A stretch of 64,000 nucleotides of DNA, from the NCBI RefSeq assembly GCF_000143985.1, contig NC_014364.1:4228582-4292581 (forward strand). Reading direction: 5' to 3'. This DNA comes from Sediminispirochaeta smaragdinae DSM 11293 (GTDB lineage: Bacteria; Spirochaetota; Spirochaetia; DSM-16054; Sediminispirochaetaceae). Shown here in pieces: positions 52,592 through 61,441 of the stretch. Both the position numbers and the translations under genes were made by a program. The notes under the pieces are model-generated. The model did no database searches, had not been told where the DNA came from, and saw nothing but the letters and a program-made list of their open reading frames with translations. The number at the start of each line of letters is the position of its first letter. The first letter of the stretch is position 1.

Positions 52592-53653
52592 CTATATCCA
52601 CCGCTTTTTTCTGAAAAAAATCAGCATTCCGATCAAAATTAAAAAGCAAACGAGCCAAAATATAGGATAGGACCACCGCCACTGAAGCTCCGGCATGTAA
52701 CGAAAATTCATGCCGTACACTCCGGCAATGAAGCTGAGGGGAATAAAGAGGGTGGAGATGATGGTGAGAACCTTCATCACCACATTCATTTTATTGCTGA
52801 CACTGGAAAGATAGATATCCAGCATGGAGGAGGCCATATCACGATAGCTTTCGAGGGTATCGATGATCTGGACGGTATGATCGTACACATCTCGTACATA
52901 CATTCGGGTAGTTTTTCCGATCAAAAGAGATTCACTACGGATCAGACCGTTTACCAACTCCCGAAGAGGCCAGATTGAACGCCTAAGCCCTATCATCTCC
53001 CGCTTCAAATCGTGAATTCGGTAGAGTGTTGTTTCGTTGGGATCACCGATAAGCTCATCCCCAAGAAGCTCAATCTTATCACCCATCCTCTCGAGGACAA
53101 GATAGTAGTTGTCGACGATGGCATCGATCAGTCCATAGGCAAGGTAGTCGGATCCTTCCTTACGGAGCCTTCCTGCCCCGTGCCGTATCCGCTCCCGGAC
53201 GCAGTCGAGTACATCACCGCTCCGCTCTTGAAACGATAGGACGAACCCCTTCCCGAAGACCAGACTGATCTGCTCCACATCAATAGCCATCTTGTGATCG
53301 TCGAAACTGATCATGGGCAGAATGACAAAAAGGCGGTCGCCATACTCTTCGAACTTCGGCCGTTGCCCGATGTTGGTAACATCCTCGAGAATTAGAGGAT
53401 GAAGATCAAAGGCCGTACCAACACGCTGAATCAAGGAAACATCGTGCAGACCATCAATATTGATCCAGGTAACCCCCTTCAACGTTGCCAAAGAAGTGAA
53501 ATCGGTCTCTGCATCAAGGGCTTGCTCCTCACAACTGGCTCCGGAGTAGTGCATCATGGAAACCTTCGCCGCCTTGATCTTTTGGTCCCCGGTATGTACT
53601 ACCGTTCCGGGAGGCAGCCCGATTTTCTTTGTGTAACGGGAAATCATCTTCAT
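52592..53653 (-). CDS. corA: CorA-family Mg2+/divalent cation transporter
   Basis: A 353-residue protein. It has a large cytoplasmic alpha/beta domain (about 1-290) and two C-terminal membrane helices. The first ends in the GMN selectivity motif (IPLSFIAGVYGMNF), followed by WSYPIFWLVCFLILIGMLIFF. It forms a pentameric channel for Mg2+ (or Co2+/Ni2+). A GGGGG lies about 6 nt before the ATG, with TATACT farther upstream as a -10 box. Length is normal. Confidence 0.95.
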   Translation of the reverse strand: MKMISRYTKKIGLPPGTVVHTGDQKIKAAKVSMMHYSGASCEEQALDAETDFTSLATLKGVTWINIDGLHDVSLIQRVGTAFDLHPLILEDVTNIGQRPKFEEYGDRLFVILPMISFDDHKMAIDVEQISLVFGKGFVLSFQERSGDVLDCVRERIRHGAGRLRKEGSDYLAYGLIDAIVDNYYLVLERMGDKIELLGDELIGDPNETTLYRIHDLKREMIGLRRSIWPLRELVNGLIRSESLLIGKTTRMYVRDVYDHTVQIIDTLESYRDMASSMLDIYLSSVSNKMNVVMKVLTIISTLFIPLSFIAGVYGMNFRYMPELQWRWSYPIFWLVCFLILIGMLIFFRKKRWI

Positions 53654-53677
53654 GTTGTACCCCCGGCTTCAGTATAG

Positions 53678-53977
53678 TCAAAAGGGCATACTCTCACAAC
53701 AAAACGAATCATAAGGTCTGACATGAAACGTTGCATCAAAAAGAAGAATGGGAACCTGTGAAAAGCTCCGAATCATGGAGACTGCATCGGCGGCATTTAC
53801 CCCCGTCCTCAGGTTACTATTCATCAATATGCCATCGTAGAATTCCCTACTGTACATGAGTGCAACGGCCGCACCGCCCGAAGATACCGGGAAGACCTCA
53901 CATCCCACAGACCGAAAAAGCAGTGTCAGCCCAAGACGAAAAAGCTCATTCGGTTCTACCAAGATAAACGTTTGCAT
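53678..53977 (-). CDS. Degenerate receiver-domain protein
   Basis: A 99-residue protein resembling the first two-thirds of a response-regulator receiver. It has the beta-alpha start TFILVEPNELFRLGLTLLFRSVG and the third strand YDGILMNSNL, where the phospho-acceptor Asp is Asn, and the first acidic pair is reduced to one Glu. The normal Lys motif after strand 5 is missing. It may be a phosphorylation-independent 'pseudo-receiver' or a decaying gene. It is divergent from the XRE gene. The start at 53977 is preferred; one six codons earlier is possible. Confidence 0.55.
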   Translation of the reverse strand: MQTFILVEPNELFRLGLTLLFRSVGCEVFPVSSGGAAVALMYSREFYDGILMNSNLRTGVNAADAVSMIRSFSQVPILLFDATFHVRPYDSFCCESMPF

Positions 53978-54075
53978 TCTCGGCAATAAAGACATGGGAG
54001 TATTTGATCAAATTAAACGATTTGTGTCTACAATTCATCCGTTATGTGCTACATATTTTTTACGCTTACACACTA

Positions 54076-54104
54076 TTGGCAATCAAAGACAACGATCGGA
54101 TACT
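54076..54104 (+). promoter_or_regulatory. Leaderless promoter of the XRE gene
   Basis: TTGGCA (54076-54081), 17 bp, then GATACT (54099-54104), ending 8 nt before the ATG at 54113. No Shine-Dalgarno sequence lies before that ATG. Confidence 0.6.
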
Positions 54105-54112
54105 CATACATA

Positions 54113-54442
54113 ATGAAATCGGAACAACTGCTGGAATTATTGGCTACAAATATCCGCAATGCGCGCAAATCCCAAGGCTTAAGTCAGATGGAACTTGCCG
54201 AACGCGCCGAAATTTCTACCGGTCACATGAACGATATCGAACGTTCCAGACGCTGGTTGGGGGCCGATACCTTTGTAAGGCTGGCTTCGGCATTGCAGCT
54301 TGAACCATATCAGTTGCTTCTTCCGGAAACAGAGCAGCATCTGCTCAGTGATTATCGCAAAATCACCAAATTAAAACAGGAACTTCAGGGTACCCTCGTA
54401 AAAGAAATCGATTCGGCATTTTCCGGCTTTCTAGAAAAATAG
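54113..54442 (+). CDS. XRE-family helix-turn-helix regulator
   Basis: A 109-residue DNA-binding protein. Residues about 10-65 are a Cro/C1-type HTH (LATNIRNARKSQGLSQMELAERAEISTGHMNDIERSRRWLGADTFVRLASAL), and the C-terminal 40 residues are a charged helix that may dimerise. The start at 54113 follows the leaderless promoter; upstream codons would lie inside it. It precedes the diguanylate cyclase by 51 bp, with a separate promoter between them. Its target is unknown. Confidence 0.88.
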   Translation: MKSEQLLELLATNIRNARKSQGLSQMELAERAEISTGHMNDIERSRRWLGADTFVRLASALQLEPYQLLLPETEQHLLSDYRKITKLKQELQGTLVKEIDSAFSGFLEK

Positions 54443-54457
54443 TGCTACCTTTCCGTC

Positions 54458-54486
54458 TTGCATGATAGTAACCCGTTCGCTATCAT
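54458..54486 (+). promoter_or_regulatory. Leaderless promoter of the diguanylate cyclase gene
   Basis: TTGCAT (54458-54463), 17 bp, then TATCAT (54481-54486), ending 7 nt before the ATG at 54494. This rules out a start at 54458, which lies in the -35. Confidence 0.55.
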
Positions 54487-54493
54487 TTTTGTG

Positions 54494-56323
54494 ATGTATA
54501 ATCGTTGTCGCCCTTGCCTTATTTTTTTTATATGTTTGATAACCCCTTGTATGATGTATGCGTCAAAGACGACCGACGACGCAATGATCGACCTCAGCAT
54601 GAAGCGCTATGAAACTATGGGAATCGTCCCCCTGGATGGAAGCTGGGAGTTTTATCCTCAGATGCTCTTAAAACCGGGAGAATTTACCGAGAGTGAGCCT
54701 CCCAGCTCCCTGATGCTTCCCCAGGAGCTGATCGGTTATCGGGGTACGGCGACCCTCCGCTTGAGGCTTAAACTTCCTATGAACGATGGAAACAGGATGC
54801 ACAATTTTGCCCTTAAAATGCCCTATTTCGGGGCGGCATCTAAGGTGTGGATCGACGGTTCTCTTCGGATGGTTACCGGTTCCATCAACCCCTTTATTCC
54901 TCGATATATCCCTCGGGTTATTCAGTTTTCGACCAGGCGAAAAAAGGCGGACATCGTCATTCAAGTCGCAAACTACCACCACCGCCGGATGAGTCTGAAT
55001 AGAATTCTGTTTGGAACAGAGACAGCCATACGGGAAATGACCCATCGTTATATCATCCGAGATTCTATCCTTTTCGGCAGCTTGCTTATGCTCTCGCTCT
55101 ATCATATGCTCCTTTTCCTCACATACAGAAGGGACAGAACCCTTTTATACTTTGCAATCATTGCATTCATAACGGCATTGAGAGAAGGAATTGTCGACGA
55201 ACGAATTCTTGTTCGGTTATGGCCCGGCATGCCTGGTGAAGTGATGATGAAACTTGGCTATATGCCGGTTTTCCTTTTATTACCGCTCATCATTCTCTAT
55301 ATCTGGGGTATTGCGGGTAGTAAGGCCTCCATCCTGCCGCTCATGCTGGCTCGAGGGCTACTTATTGCTTCCGGCGTACTTCTGCTTTTCTTTCCTGTGA
55401 GTATCTATGATTGGTTTTTTCAGTATGCACTCTTCATATTCATCGCCCTCGGCTGTTACGTTATAGTGGTTATATTCTCAGGGAAGATACTCACGAGTAA
55501 AACGGGGACTATTTTGCTGGCGGTCGGCGGGGCTATCGTTTTGACCGCTGCGCTTTCCGATTATTTTAGAGAAATCAATAACATCAATATGCCGGAACTC
55601 CTAAGCTTCGGGATCCTTTTCTTTTTACTGTTGCAGGCGTATTTTCTTTCTTGGAAGCTCGACCGTTCCTACAAAAAGGCTGAGCACCTGGCGGAAGAAG
55701 TCAAACTCCTCAATGATCAACTTGAACAAAAGATAGAAGAGCGGACCTGGGAACTTGGACAGGTAAATCAAAGATTAGAACGGCTTTCAAGAATCGATCC
55801 GCTCACGGAGATTCCGAATCGACGTTACTTTGAGGAGGTATATACGGGAGAATGGCGACGCAGCGAACGAGAAAACCTTCCCCTCTCCCTGATTATGATG
55901 GACGTCGACTTTTTCAAGGCGTATAACGATAACTACGGTCACCCTACGGGAGATGTCTGTCTGAAGAAAATCGCGACCTTGGTTCAGGAAAGCCTAAAAC
56001 GGGGTGAAGATTTTGTCGCCCGCTATGGTGGAGAAGAGTTTATCATCCTTCTTCCGGGGCATCCACTGGAGAGTGCGGCAAAGGTAGCGGAAAGATTACG
56101 GCAGGGGATCCAAGATCTCAATATCGTGCATGCCTACTCGGAGGTTGCTTCCGTGGTTACCGTAAGCCTGGGAATAGCGGAAAAACATATACGCCCAGGA
56201 ATCGACAGGGGCATCCTTGTCAAACTGGCCGATCAGGCGCTCTATTCGGCAAAAAGGAGTGGAAGGAACAGGGTTTCCATTTCCCCGGAAGATGCAAGCC
56301 CCTTGTCCCCGGAGGGTAATTAG
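54494..56323 (+). CDS. 7TMR-DISM diguanylate cyclase
   Basis: 609 residues. After a signal/anchor segment (LIFFICLITPCMMYA), residues about 25-180 form a 7TMR-DISM extracellular jelly-roll-like domain. About 190-390 holds seven membrane helices, then comes a coiled coil (LDRSYKKAEHLAEEVKLLNDQLEQKIEERT), and a GGDEF domain at about 435-600. The active site is intact as RYGGEEF, with the metal Asp in MMDVDFFKAYND; no RxxD inhibitory site is obvious. It makes cyclic di-GMP in response to an outside signal, probably affecting motility or adhesion. The chorismate mutase gene follows after 9 bp. Confidence 0.93.
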   Translation: MYNRCRPCLIFFICLITPCMMYASKTTDDAMIDLSMKRYETMGIVPLDGSWEFYPQMLLKPGEFTESEPPSSLMLPQELIGYRGTATLRLRLKLPMNDGNRMHNFALKMPYFGAASKVWIDGSLRMVTGSINPFIPRYIPRVIQFSTRRKKADIVIQVANYHHRRMSLNRILFGTETAIREMTHRYIIRDSILFGSLLMLSLYHMLLFLTYRRDRTLLYFAIIAFITALREGIVDERILVRLWPGMPGEVMMKLGYMPVFLLLPLIILYIWGIAGSKASILPLMLARGLLIASGVLLLFFPVSIYDWFFQYALFIFIALGCYVIVVIFSGKILTSKTGTILLAVGGAIVLTAALSDYFREINNINMPELLSFGILFFLLLQAYFLSWKLDRSYKKAEHLAEEVKLLNDQLEQKIEERTWELGQVNQRLERLSRIDPLTEIPNRRYFEEVYTGEWRRSERENLPLSLIMMDVDFFKAYNDNYGHPTGDVCLKKIATLVQESLKRGEDFVARYGGEEFIILLPGHPLESAAKVAERLRQGIQDLNIVHAYSEVASVVTVSLGIAEKHIRPGIDRGILVKLADQALYSAKRSGRNRVSISPEDASPLSPEGN

Positions 56324-56332
56324 CATAAGCTC

Positions 56333-56623
56333 ATGCATATGAGCAGTGATCAGTTGAATGATTTACGACATAGCATCGATAATATTGATGCCGCCTTACT
56401 CCGTCTCATGGCGGAACGATTCAAAACGACGGAAAAGATAGGCAATCTAAAAAAGAAAGAACAAAGGGCAATCGCAGATCCCGACAGAGAACAAGAGCAG
56501 ATAGAACGTTACAAACGGATTGCCTTTGAAGCGGGCCTTGACGTATCCCTGGCTCTCCGCCTCCACGCTTTTCTCGTCGAAGAGGCGAAGAAAGACCAGC
56601 ATGCTATTATGACATCCTCATAA
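56333..56623 (+). CDS. AroQ-type chorismate mutase
   Basis: A 96-residue all-helical monofunctional chorismate mutase domain, converting chorismate to prephenate. It shows the N-terminal LRHSIDNIDAALLRLMAERFKTTEKIGNLKKKE, with the key Arg, Arg and Lys, and the DPDREQEQIERYKRIA region. No prephenate dehydratase or dehydrogenase is fused. It follows the diguanylate cyclase gene closely, a link that seems accidental. The converging cupin gene ends 2 bp away. Confidence 0.85.
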   Translation: MHMSSDQLNDLRHSIDNIDAALLRLMAERFKTTEKIGNLKKKEQRAIADPDREQEQIERYKRIAFEAGLDVSLALRLHAFLVEEAKKDQHAIMTSS

Positions 56624-56625
56624 TA

Positions 56626-56964
56626 CTATCGATATTCGGGCCGTGAGGGAGTGAAGAATTCGATGATTTCGCTCTCTTCGAAGACCTCCACACCGTGTTC
56701 TTCATCTGGATCGAACACATAACTCGTTCCGGCTTCGCCGATAAAAGATTCCCCGTTTCCTCTCATAAATTTTGCTTTTCCGCGGATGACATAGCCGCTT
56801 TGTACTGCCGAATGGTGGTGCATCGGAATAACAGCCCCCTTTTCGAGTAGGAAATGACAGGTCATGGCCTCTTTGTTCCAGGCAAGGGTTCTTCGGACAA
56901 TTCCCTGCGGTCCTGCTGCAGGAATCGCACGATCGAGGGTGGCGTAAGCAATTCGTTCTTCCAT
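56626..56964 (-). CDS. Small cupin-domain protein
   Basis: A 112-residue single cupin beta-barrel. The metal-site pattern is visible as HHHSAVQSGYVIRGKAKF (His, His and Glu/Gln positions) and EEHGVEVFEESEIIEFFTP. It may bind a metal and a small ligand; no reaction can be given. Its ATG directly follows the TAA of the DUF4349 gene, so the two are co-translated. Confidence 0.88.
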   Translation of the reverse strand: MEERIAYATLDRAIPAAGPQGIVRRTLAWNKEAMTCHFLLEKGAVIPMHHHSAVQSGYVIRGKAKFMRGNGESFIGEAGTSYVFDPDEEHGVEVFEESEIIEFFTPSRPEYR

Positions 56965-57900
56965 TTATTCTTCTTCCTTTTCCGTTGTGTTCTTTGTCCG
57001 TCGGCTGGGCCGTAGTCTATGCCAGAATCGGCGTACCAGGCCGACCTTCCCAAAGGCAAGCCAATATAAGGCCCCGACCACAAGCACACCGGGAATCCCA
57101 AAGACAACAAGTCCAAGCAGAAGGAAAAGAATCACATAGAGAACCTGAACGATCATTCGCCCGAAACGTTTCAAGCCCGCCCGAATAGAGGGCAACGGAT
57201 CTTCCTGCTGTTCCCAGGAGGGTAAGTGAGCCACCATATGAAGGGTCGAGAAGGAAACCCGATGGTCAAGGTTCTGAAAAGAGCCTTTGAGCTGCTCAAG
57301 TTCCGTTGTCGCATCGTTTAGTTCCCGTTCCACCGTCAGAAGATCTTCAACACTTTTTGCTTCCTGCAGATACTTCTGGTAGCGTTCAACGAGGATCTCC
57401 TTATTTTTGATCCGATGCTCCAGATCGTAATAGCGATCGGAAACATCTTCAACATTGATACTGCGGGACTCCAGCCGGCCAAAACCTTCTGCCGCATCAA
57501 GAAACGCAGAGAACGCCTCTGCGGGGATCTTCAACTCCATCGAAAGGGTGTCTTCATATCTGCTCGAAGACTGCACATAGCCGCCGGCCGAATCCGTCGC
57601 CTTACGAACGGCGCTCTCGGCAATATCAAGGTCGTTGACCTCAAGTTCCATCGAACCCGTACTTACAAGCTTTCGATCACTTGTATCAGGAGCTTCCTGA
57701 GCCGCCTGTGCAAGAGCCCCTCCGCCGGTATCAAAGCTCGCGAAGCTTTCCACACTGCGCCGCAGATCGGCACTACCGACGCGCTTTTCGGCCATGGGGG
57801 CAAAGGCGGCGGTTTCAGCCGTCTTCGAACCACACCCCGCCATAAAGAAAGAAAGCGGCACAAGGAAACATGCCGTCACATAAAAAATGGATCGTTTCAT
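56965..57900 (-). CDS. DUF4349-family lipoprotein
   Basis: 311 residues. The signal peptide ends in FFMAGC (Cys about 23), giving a lipoprotein. The DUF4349 domain runs from about 75 to 290: KLVSTGSMELEVNDLDIAESAV, GYVQSSSRYEDTLSMELKIPAEAF, a coiled coil (RIKNKEILVERYQKYLQEAKSVEDLLTVERELNDATTELEQLKG), and a membrane helix at the end (VLYVILFLLLGLVVFGIPGVLVVGALYWLAFG). Function in the family is unknown. TAGACT (57909-57914) ends 8 nt before the ATG, which has no Shine-Dalgarno sequence. Confidence 0.88.
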   Translation of the reverse strand: MKRSIFYVTACFLVPLSFFMAGCGSKTAETAAFAPMAEKRVGSADLRRSVESFASFDTGGGALAQAAQEAPDTSDRKLVSTGSMELEVNDLDIAESAVRKATDSAGGYVQSSSRYEDTLSMELKIPAEAFSAFLDAAEGFGRLESRSINVEDVSDRYYDLEHRIKNKEILVERYQKYLQEAKSVEDLLTVERELNDATTELEQLKGSFQNLDHRVSFSTLHMVAHLPSWEQQEDPLPSIRAGLKRFGRMIVQVLYVILFLLLGLVVFGIPGVLVVGALYWLAFGKVGLVRRFWHRLRPSRRTKNTTEKEEE

Positions 57901-57947
57901 ATAGGAAGAGTCTAACCCATTTACCTATCTCTCTCCAGCATTAATTC

Positions 57948-57976
57948 TTTCCAGGAGCGAGTGAATCCCCTATAAT
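57948..57976 (+). promoter_or_regulatory. Leaderless promoter upstream of a small ORF and sensor kinase
   Basis: TTTCCA (57948-57953), 17 bp, and a perfect TATAAT (57971-57976), which ends 6 nt before the ATG at 57983. This is the only promoter I can see for the small ORF and the kinase. Confidence 0.65.
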
Positions 57977-57982
57977 CTTCCC

Positions 57983-58096
57983 ATGAATAGGAACAGGTTA
58001 TCCATCTGTAGTATTGCAGCACAGCAGCTTTATAAGCAAAAGGTGATTAATCCGGTGCTCATCAGCAAGTGGGCCCTGAGCCGACAAAGGCTATAA
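57983..58096 (+). CDS. 37-residue small ORF upstream of the sensor kinase
   Basis: A small ORF, ATG 57983 to TAA 58096. It starts at the predicted first base of the leaderless transcript and ends 3 nt before the kinase ATG, so it could couple translation to the kinase. The peptide is basic (Arg and Lys rich) with a Cys at residue 9 and no signal peptide; it resembles no family I know. It could be a true microprotein, a leader peptide or chance. Ribosome profiling or conservation would decide. Confidence 0.45.
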   Translation: MNRNRLSICSIAAQQLYKQKVINPVLISKWALSRQRL

Positions 58097-58099
58097 AGG

Positions 58100-60169
58100 A
58101 TGGACATATTGCCACTATTCGGTAGCAAAAGACGGCGGGGCATCAGAAGCTTGCTCACCTTAGTACTTTTTCCGCTGATGGTTCCCTCAATCCTGCTCTT
58201 CTCCATCATCATGTACAGAACCACATCGGACATCTTACTACGGCAGATTCGGCAGGATAATGAATTTCTTGCCCGCTCTATCCAAAGGGAAATTTCACTT
58301 TTTTTGGAGGGAGCAACGGCCATGACACAAACAATTACAAAAGAGAGCATCTGGTTGCGAAATGAGGGATCAAATGACTACGAAAGACTTCTCTCCTCGT
58401 TGCTTGAAACGATTCCCCCTTTTAGACGACTAACGATTGTAAGTGCCTCAGGCGATGTCGTGACCACCGTTCCCTACGATGAGAATTTTATCGGCAGTAA
58501 TTTGGGAAACACCACGTTCTTTCGTACCGTGAAAGCAGATCAGATCGGATACTGGAGCAACTCTTTCATCTCTTCAATTACATCGGAACCTACAATCTGC
58601 TACGGTGTTCCCTTCGAACAGGGCGTGCTCATGGCAGATCTTAACCTGGACATCCTGTCGGCATTTGTACAGGATGTCAGACAATCAGGAAATCGGTCGA
58701 TCCTTATAACCGATAAAACGGGAACGGTCATCGCCTTTGAAAATAAAACATTGGTGGAACAACAGCATAAGCTTTTTTCGGACCATCAAACGCGGCCATC
58801 GGAAATTCTTAAGATCGCGGGAACCCGGTACTTCTCCCGGCGGCTGGTCATAGAAAAGACGGGTTGGCCTCTTTATGTTCTCTCTCCCGCAGATGAATTC
58901 TTTTCTCCGGTACACACCTTAGGTTTCACCATTATTATTGTAACCGTCATATTTTCGATCTTCCTTATCGGGATCATCCTTTTCCTTGGAAGACGTATCG
59001 TCAACCCCATTGAAGCATTAACCAGACAAGCACAATTGATAGCAGATGGCAGGTACGAGGTTAATGGCGAAAAGAGCTTCAGAGAAGCGGAGGCTCTTCT
59101 CAATGCGATGAAAACCATGGCCGAACGAATTCGAACCAGAGAGTTGGCGCTACAGAAGAGTGAGCAAACCTACCGCCTACTTGTAGAAAATGCCCAGACC
59201 ATCATCATTCGCTGGAACAAGGAAGGTTTCATCACCTATTATAACGAATTTGCCGCCCGCTTTTTCAATTTCGATAGTACCATACAGCCCATTCCTCTCG
59301 CCCGCATAACAATAGCAAACGACCCTATCCTATTCGCCGACATCTGGAATGATCCCGAATCCTTCTCCTCTTACAAAAATATAAATCATAAGGGCAACGG
59401 AGAGCTTGCATGGATTCAGTGGACTTCAATGCCGCTTCGAAACGAAAAGGGAGATCTCGTCGAAATCCTTTCGGTCGGATCGGATATCACCCGTCTTCAG
59501 AAAGCAATTCGGGAAAAAGAGGTACTCCTTGAAGAGGTGCATCACAGGGTAAAAAACAATCTACAGTTGATCATCAGTCTTCTCAATCTCAAGCAGTCAC
59601 AGCTTCGTGGTTCGGCAGAAGCCGTAGGTTTTCACGAGAGTATCGCTCATATCTATTCCATCAGCCTCGTTCATGAACAGCTATACCAGAGTAATAGTTT
59701 CGATCATATAGAATTGGAACCCTATCTTCTGGCCGTTGTGGGGCATCTCGCCGAAATGCATACGGTAAACGGCCGCGCGATTTCCTTTACAGTCGACGCG
59801 AACAACCTCAACCTTTCTGTCGAGCAGGCCATGCCCTGTGGCCTTATCCTTACCGAACTGGTTTGCAACGCTCTTCGTCATGCTTTCTCGGACGCGAAGA
59901 AGGCTCACATAAGCATCAAAGGGAATCGTGATAAGCGCGAAATGGTGGAGCTCACGGTCTCCGACAACGGAAAAGGATTTCCGAGGAGTTTATTCAGCAA
60001 AAAACGCTCTTTGGGATTCCAACTGGTGCATCTACTTGTAGAGCAACTCAATGGATCGGTTTGTTGCTATGGAGAAGAGGGCACAACCTTTTTCATTAGC
60101 TTCCCCGAGATAAAGGATTCAAGCTTGGTCTCGGCCGGCAAAGGCGGAGAGATTACCTCCGCACGCTGA
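58100..60169 (+). CDS. Cache-PAS sensor histidine kinase (HisKA_2 family)
   Basis: 689 residues. There is a membrane helix at about 17-37 and an outer double-Cache sensor (about 40-270, with YSNSFISSITSEPTICYGVP-like stretches), a second helix (about 275-300), HAMP (RRIVNPIEALTRQAQLIADGRY), and PAS (about 355-470). The HisKA_2 region holds the phospho-His in LLEEVHHRVKNNLQLIISLLNLKQSQ, followed by a HATPase_c domain (LILTELVCNALRHAF; SDNGKGFP; LGFQLVHLLVEQLNG). No partner regulator is adjacent. AAAGG lies before the ATG. It converges on the oxidoreductase gene with 4 bp between. Confidence 0.93.
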   Translation: MDILPLFGSKRRRGIRSLLTLVLFPLMVPSILLFSIIMYRTTSDILLRQIRQDNEFLARSIQREISLFLEGATAMTQTITKESIWLRNEGSNDYERLLSSLLETIPPFRRLTIVSASGDVVTTVPYDENFIGSNLGNTTFFRTVKADQIGYWSNSFISSITSEPTICYGVPFEQGVLMADLNLDILSAFVQDVRQSGNRSILITDKTGTVIAFENKTLVEQQHKLFSDHQTRPSEILKIAGTRYFSRRLVIEKTGWPLYVLSPADEFFSPVHTLGFTIIIVTVIFSIFLIGIILFLGRRIVNPIEALTRQAQLIADGRYEVNGEKSFREAEALLNAMKTMAERIRTRELALQKSEQTYRLLVENAQTIIIRWNKEGFITYYNEFAARFFNFDSTIQPIPLARITIANDPILFADIWNDPESFSSYKNINHKGNGELAWIQWTSMPLRNEKGDLVEILSVGSDITRLQKAIREKEVLLEEVHHRVKNNLQLIISLLNLKQSQLRGSAEAVGFHESIAHIYSISLVHEQLYQSNSFDHIELEPYLLAVVGHLAEMHTVNGRAISFTVDANNLNLSVEQAMPCGLILTELVCNALRHAFSDAKKAHISIKGNRDKREMVELTVSDNGKGFPRSLFSKKRSLGFQLVHLLVEQLNGSVCCYGEEGTTFFISFPEIKDSSLVSAGKGGEITSAR

Positions 60170-60173
60170 TATA

Positions 60174-61346
60174 CTATCGATCCTCGCCATCGGGAAAATC
60201 CTGAGGAAGCGGCGCAGGTATGAGAAAACTACTTTCAATCGAATAGAAACAGCCTTCCCGAGCAGATTGAAGCATCTTGAGCATAACCTCGAGAGAGTGA
60301 TATGCCATTTCACCGCTGGCCCGAGCTCTCCTTCCCCCTTTGATCGCATAGACCATATCCACAAGGCCGATCCCCCGGCTGTTTTTTTCATGAGAGGTAG
60401 AGGTATAACGGTGCAGAATCGGTACCTCGATCCAATCGGAGAAATGGTCTGGTCTGGGAAAGCCATACCATCGATACTCTTTTTTTGTCCGTAAAAGCAC
60501 AGGGCCGCCAAAGATGTTAGGACCATCAAGAGGATCGGGGTCATTGATGGAAATCGTTCCCTCTGTACCGTAGATTTCGATTCTTGGCATTTCGGAATCC
60601 CAGACATCGAAGCTGGTAATGATACTTGCCACAGCACCGCTATGAAACTCGAGGTTGCCAATAACGTGCGTATCCACTTCCACATCGATCTTTTCCCCCT
60701 TACAGGGGCCACCAAGAACCTCTCTCGTGTTCGACGCCCTGTTCGCCATGGCGCTACATCGTTTTACCGGTCCGATCAGGGAAAGAAGGGCAGTCAGGTA
60801 ATAGGGACCGATATCGAGAAGGGGCCCCGCCCCCTCTTTAAAATAGAAAAAAGGACTATTGTGGAAGGTGTCGACACCATGATAGACACAGTATGCCCCG
60901 GCTCCGACAACCCTTCCGATTCTTCCTTCGTCTATCACCTTTCTACAAGTCTGCAAGCGTCCTCCCAGAAAGGTATCCGGTGCACAGCCCACATAGAGGC
61001 CCTTTTCTGCGGCGAGGGAAATAATGGTACGCCCCTCCTCGAGGGTGGCGGCAAGAGGCTTTTCTGAATAGATATGCTTCCCGGCACGCAGGGCGGCAAT
61101 ATTATACTGAGCATGAACAGAAGGAGGGGTTAGGTTTAAAACGATATCGACATCGGGATCATCGATCACCTCTTGCCCACAGGCGTATGCCCGGGGTATA
61201 CCGAATTGATCGGCAAAGGCCTGCGCCTTTTCCCATCCTCGGCTGGCACAGGCTATCAGATGCACAACATCAAATTGTTTCAGATTGGCAATATACTTAT
61301 CGCTGATATCACCGATACCGATAACTCCGACATTAAAAGATTTCAT
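60174..61346 (-). CDS. Gfo/Idh/MocA-family oxidoreductase
   Basis: A 390-residue NAD(P)-dependent sugar/inositol dehydrogenase-like protein. The Rossmann start is NVGVIGIGDISDKYIANLK, then DIVLNLTPPSVHAQYNIAALRAGKHIYSEKPLA contains the catalytic EKP motif. The C-terminal domain has DIGPYYLTALLSLIGPVKR. Length is normal. The start at 61346 has GGGAG about 8 nt upstream. On the minus strand TGTACA (61408-61413), 17 bp and TAGAAT (61385-61390) form its promoter. The substrate is unknown. Confidence 0.92.
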   Translation of the reverse strand: MKSFNVGVIGIGDISDKYIANLKQFDVVHLIACASRGWEKAQAFADQFGIPRAYACGQEVIDDPDVDIVLNLTPPSVHAQYNIAALRAGKHIYSEKPLAATLEEGRTIISLAAEKGLYVGCAPDTFLGGRLQTCRKVIDEGRIGRVVGAGAYCVYHGVDTFHNSPFFYFKEGAGPLLDIGPYYLTALLSLIGPVKRCSAMANRASNTREVLGGPCKGEKIDVEVDTHVIGNLEFHSGAVASIITSFDVWDSEMPRIEIYGTEGTISINDPDPLDGPNIFGGPVLLRTKKEYRWYGFPRPDHFSDWIEVPILHRYTSTSHEKNSRGIGLVDMVYAIKGGRRARASGEMAYHSLEVMLKMLQSAREGCFYSIESSFLIPAPLPQDFPDGEDR

Positions 61347-61384
61347 GCGCTTTGCTCCCAAGAATATCGAGATATGTTCACTTG

Positions 61385-61413
61385 ATTCTAGCGTAAAACA
61401 GTGTCGGTGTACA
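61385..61413 (-). promoter_or_regulatory. Promoter of the oxidoreductase gene
   Basis: TGTACA (61408-61413), a 17-bp spacer and TAGAAT (61385-61390) on the minus strand. It predicts a leader of about 30 nt that includes the Shine-Dalgarno sequence, in contrast to the leaderless promoters elsewhere in the window. Confidence 0.55.
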
Positions 61414-61441
61414 TTTTTTTTGCGGCTCATTTTATCTACTG

